Below are positions 6,901 through 7,516 of a DNA stretch of 7,516 nt, one piece after another. The notes below the pieces were generated by a model. The model made no database searches, was not told the origin of the DNA, and was given only the letters and a program-made list of their open reading frames with translations. Each line of letters opens with the position of its first letter. Within the stretch, counting starts at the first letter, position 1. The DNA is from IDS-8 sp964607425 (lineage in GTDB: Bacteria; Pseudomonadota; Gammaproteobacteria; Steroidobacterales; Woeseiaceae): positions 1 to 7,516 of the forward strand of contig CAZSKQ010000147.1 of the NCBI GenBank assembly GCA_964607425.1, in the 5' to 3' direction. Position numbers and translations under genes: made by a program.

Positions 6901-7119
6901 GAGGTCCGGGCTCTGCCCCGGCCATTCCGTGAAGACGATGACCTGCACGTCCGAGAGGTCGGGAATGGCGTCGAGCGGCGCGCCCAGGAGCGAACGCCAG
7001 CCCCACACCGCGCCGGCGGCGACCACCATGATGGTGAGCAGCCAGTTGCGCGCCGAAAACGCGATCAGCCGTTCGACCGGTCCGCCACGTCCGGCGTCGT
7101 ACCCATTTGCGTTCACCAT
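3940..7119 (-). CDS. cusA: Heavy-metal efflux RND pump, CusA/CzcA family (CusA-like)
   Basis: The protein has 1059 residues, full length for the family, and is the inner-membrane proton-driven pump of a CusCBA-type tripartite exporter. TM1 (about 27-47) leads into the LDAIPDLSDVQV segment (49-60). TM4 carries GAMVDAAIVIIDNVHKR (414-430) with the proton-relay aspartate D418. A second RND half ends with TM10-12 (VAVAGLAVELG, E949; RIRPMLMT, 988-995; GAGADVM, 1011-1017). The three periplasmic-cleft methionines of E. coli CusA (M573, M623, M672) match M578, M628 and M677, with identical 50- and 49-residue spacing, pointing to Cu(I)/Ag(I). Two departures from E. coli CusA are visible: the relay lysine K984 aligns with M992, and some relay methionines are replaced (M410 by I423, M501 by A507, M755 by Q764). 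The start ATG overlaps the upstream cusB-like gene by 7 bases, so translation is probably coupled. The metal assignment is inferred from the methionine site. Confidence 0.93.
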   Translation of the reverse strand: MVNANGYDAGRGGPVERLIAFSARNWLLTIMVVAAGAVWGWRSLLGAPLDAIPDLSDVQVIVFTEWPGQSPDLVEDQITYPLTTTLLAAPGVRFVRGQSMFGLSFVYVIFEDGTDIYWARSRVLEYLSSAAAELPQGVQPTLGPDATGVGWVYQYALVDKSGKRSLADLRSLQDFNLRYALESVEGVAEVASVGGFVKEYQVQVDPNKLASYGIPLEKVIAAVGESNQDVGGRVLEIAEHEHFIRGRGYVDSVEDLEKVVIGLGDGGVPIRVVDVATVSLGPAMQRGQADLNGEGITVGGIVVMRYGENALEVIERVKERIEVLQTSLPAGVEIVPVYDRSILIEDAIDTLQRTLIEEMLIVSLVIGLFLLHVRSAFVAVLTLPVAILLAFIPMYYQGLTANIMSLGGIAVAIGAMVDAAIVIIDNVHKRLQGESLEGESRTRAIIEAMQEVGPSIFFSLLIITVSFVPVFALEGTEGRLFKPLAFTKTYSMFFAALLSVTLIPALAVLLIKGRIRSDESRLNRALAAGYAPVVRFAVRWRWPVVIGGLVALAATVPVYRSLGSEFMPPLNEGSILYMPTTVPGISIEEATRVLQIMDRKLMEFPEVARVFGKAGRSTSPTDPAPLSMFEINIMLKPESEWREDMTWNKLIGEMDNAMRFPGMPNVWWMPIQTRTEMLATGIRSSLGIKVFGPDLATIESIGVDIERALLEDERTAPYTRSAFAERATGGYFLDFVIDREAAARFGLNVGDVQTVIQAAIGGVQVSETVEGRERYAILVRYARDYRDDIEALKRVLVTTATGTEIPLSQVADLDFRTGPPMLRNEDGQLVSFVFVDVSEEIGIADYVHRAQKVVADEVEMTPGYRIEWAGQFTYFQRAKERLSVLVPLTVFAIFFMLYLHRKSITETLIVMTALPFSVIGSIWLLAALGYNMSVAVAVGMIAVAGLAVELGLLMMLYLDLAWRRDFNEGLIKSLPDLTAAITVGASHRIRPMLMTGLALLMGLVPIMYSSGAGADVMKRVAAPMLGGAASALILVLIIFPAIFSFWRGRRLPPLNRRTD

Positions 7120-7516
7120 TGGTCGAGCGCCGACTTCAGCTGCGCTTCCGCCGCGATCAGGAAATTCGCCGAGGTAATGACGGTGTCCCCGGGGGACAGT
7201 CCGTCCGTTATCTCGATGAAGCCCTGCGCGCGCTCGCCGGTTTGCACTCGCACCGGTTTCAACCGGCCGCCGCCGAGATCCACGAACGCAATGCGATTCT
7301 CACCCGCGAAAATGATCGCTTCCTCCGGCACGACCAGCCGCTCCCCTAGATCTGCCTGCAAGCTGACTTCGGCGTACATGCCGGGCTTCAGCTCGCCTTC
7401 GGGATTGGCCAGCGCCAGCCGCACGCGCCCGGTGCGGGTGGCACCGTCCAGCCGGGGATAGACGTACTCCACGGCGGCCGCATACTGCCGGTCGGGCAGA
7501 TAGGGCAGGGTGATCG
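7113..7516 (-). CDS. cusB: RND periplasmic adaptor (membrane fusion protein), CusB/CzcB family, C-terminal part
   Basis: Only the last 133 codons lie in the window; the rest is beyond the right edge. The frame stays open to the edge, reading ITLPYLPDRQYAAAVEYVYP before the segment DGATRTGRVRLAL and the family signature NPEGELKPGMYAEVSL, typical of the beta-barrel domain. The membrane-proximal domain follows (RLVVPEEAIIFAGENRIAFV... then ERAQGFIEITDGLSPGDTVI), ending in LKSALDQW. CusB-type adaptors link the RND pump to the outer-membrane channel and hand periplasmic Cu(I)/Ag(I) to CusA. The N-terminal metal-binding methionines that would support Cu/Ag are outside the window. The stop TGA (7113-7115) overlaps the cusA start within ATGGTGA, indicating coupled expression. 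A CzcB-type adaptor is the main alternative; the pump favours CusB. Confidence 0.85.
   Translation of the reverse strand, partial: ITLPYLPDRQYAAAVEYVYPRLDGATRTGRVRLALANPEGELKPGMYAEVSLQADLGERLVVPEEAIIFAGENRIAFVDLGGGRLKPVRVQTGERAQGFIEITDGLSPGDTVITSANFLIAAEAQLKSALDQW

Noticed and set aside
1..7516. Insertion sequences, CRISPR arrays, tRNA or rRNA genes
   Set aside because: No transposase, terminal inverted repeats, regularly spaced repeats or RNA-gene signatures were seen on either strand.

Overview
The window is GC-rich and densely coded, with no gene-free stretch above about 300 bases. Codon use, gene spacing and gene families (RND metal pump, MerR-family sensor, GH15 glycosidase) suggest a Gram-negative proteobacterium, probably a gamma- or betaproteobacterium. 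Nothing in the window fixes the genus. An RND pump with a periplasmic adaptor requires two membranes, so Gram-negative is secure.

Right part (2818-7516, minus strand): a heavy-metal export operon read leftwards. It holds the 3' end of a cusB-type adaptor (7113-7516, cut by the window edge), a complete cusA-type RND pump (3940-7119, overlapping cusB by 7 bases) and, 27 bases on, a COG0701/PF03773 permease (2818-3912). The pump keeps the three-methionine Cu(I)/Ag(I) site of E. coli CusA (here M578, M628, M677, with identical spacing), so copper/silver is a better guess than Co/Zn/Cd. The operon promoter and any cusC outer-membrane channel would lie beyond the right edge.

Middle (2178-2751): a MerR-family metal-sensor gene on the plus strand (2311-2751) converges on the permease gene. 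It diverges from the leftmost genes across a 133-base regulatory region. That region contains a MerR-type promoter pointing left: TTGCAT, a 19-bp spacer holding the dyad CTGGA-N5-TCCAG, then CATACT.

Left part (1-2177, minus strand): the genes downstream of that promoter. First is a 162-residue four-helix membrane protein of unknown function (1689-2177). Ten bases later comes a GH15-family glycoside hydrolase (1-1678, open to the left edge, about 560 residues seen). A perfect 7-bp hairpin spans their junction.

Working model (inference): the sensor responds to a thiophilic metal ion and derepresses the membrane-protein/GH15 pair, next to a separate Cu/Ag efflux operon. The placement of a GH15 enzyme behind a metal-sensor promoter, the mixed CueR/MerR-like cysteine pattern of the sensor and the altered methionine relay of the pump are the points most worth checking.
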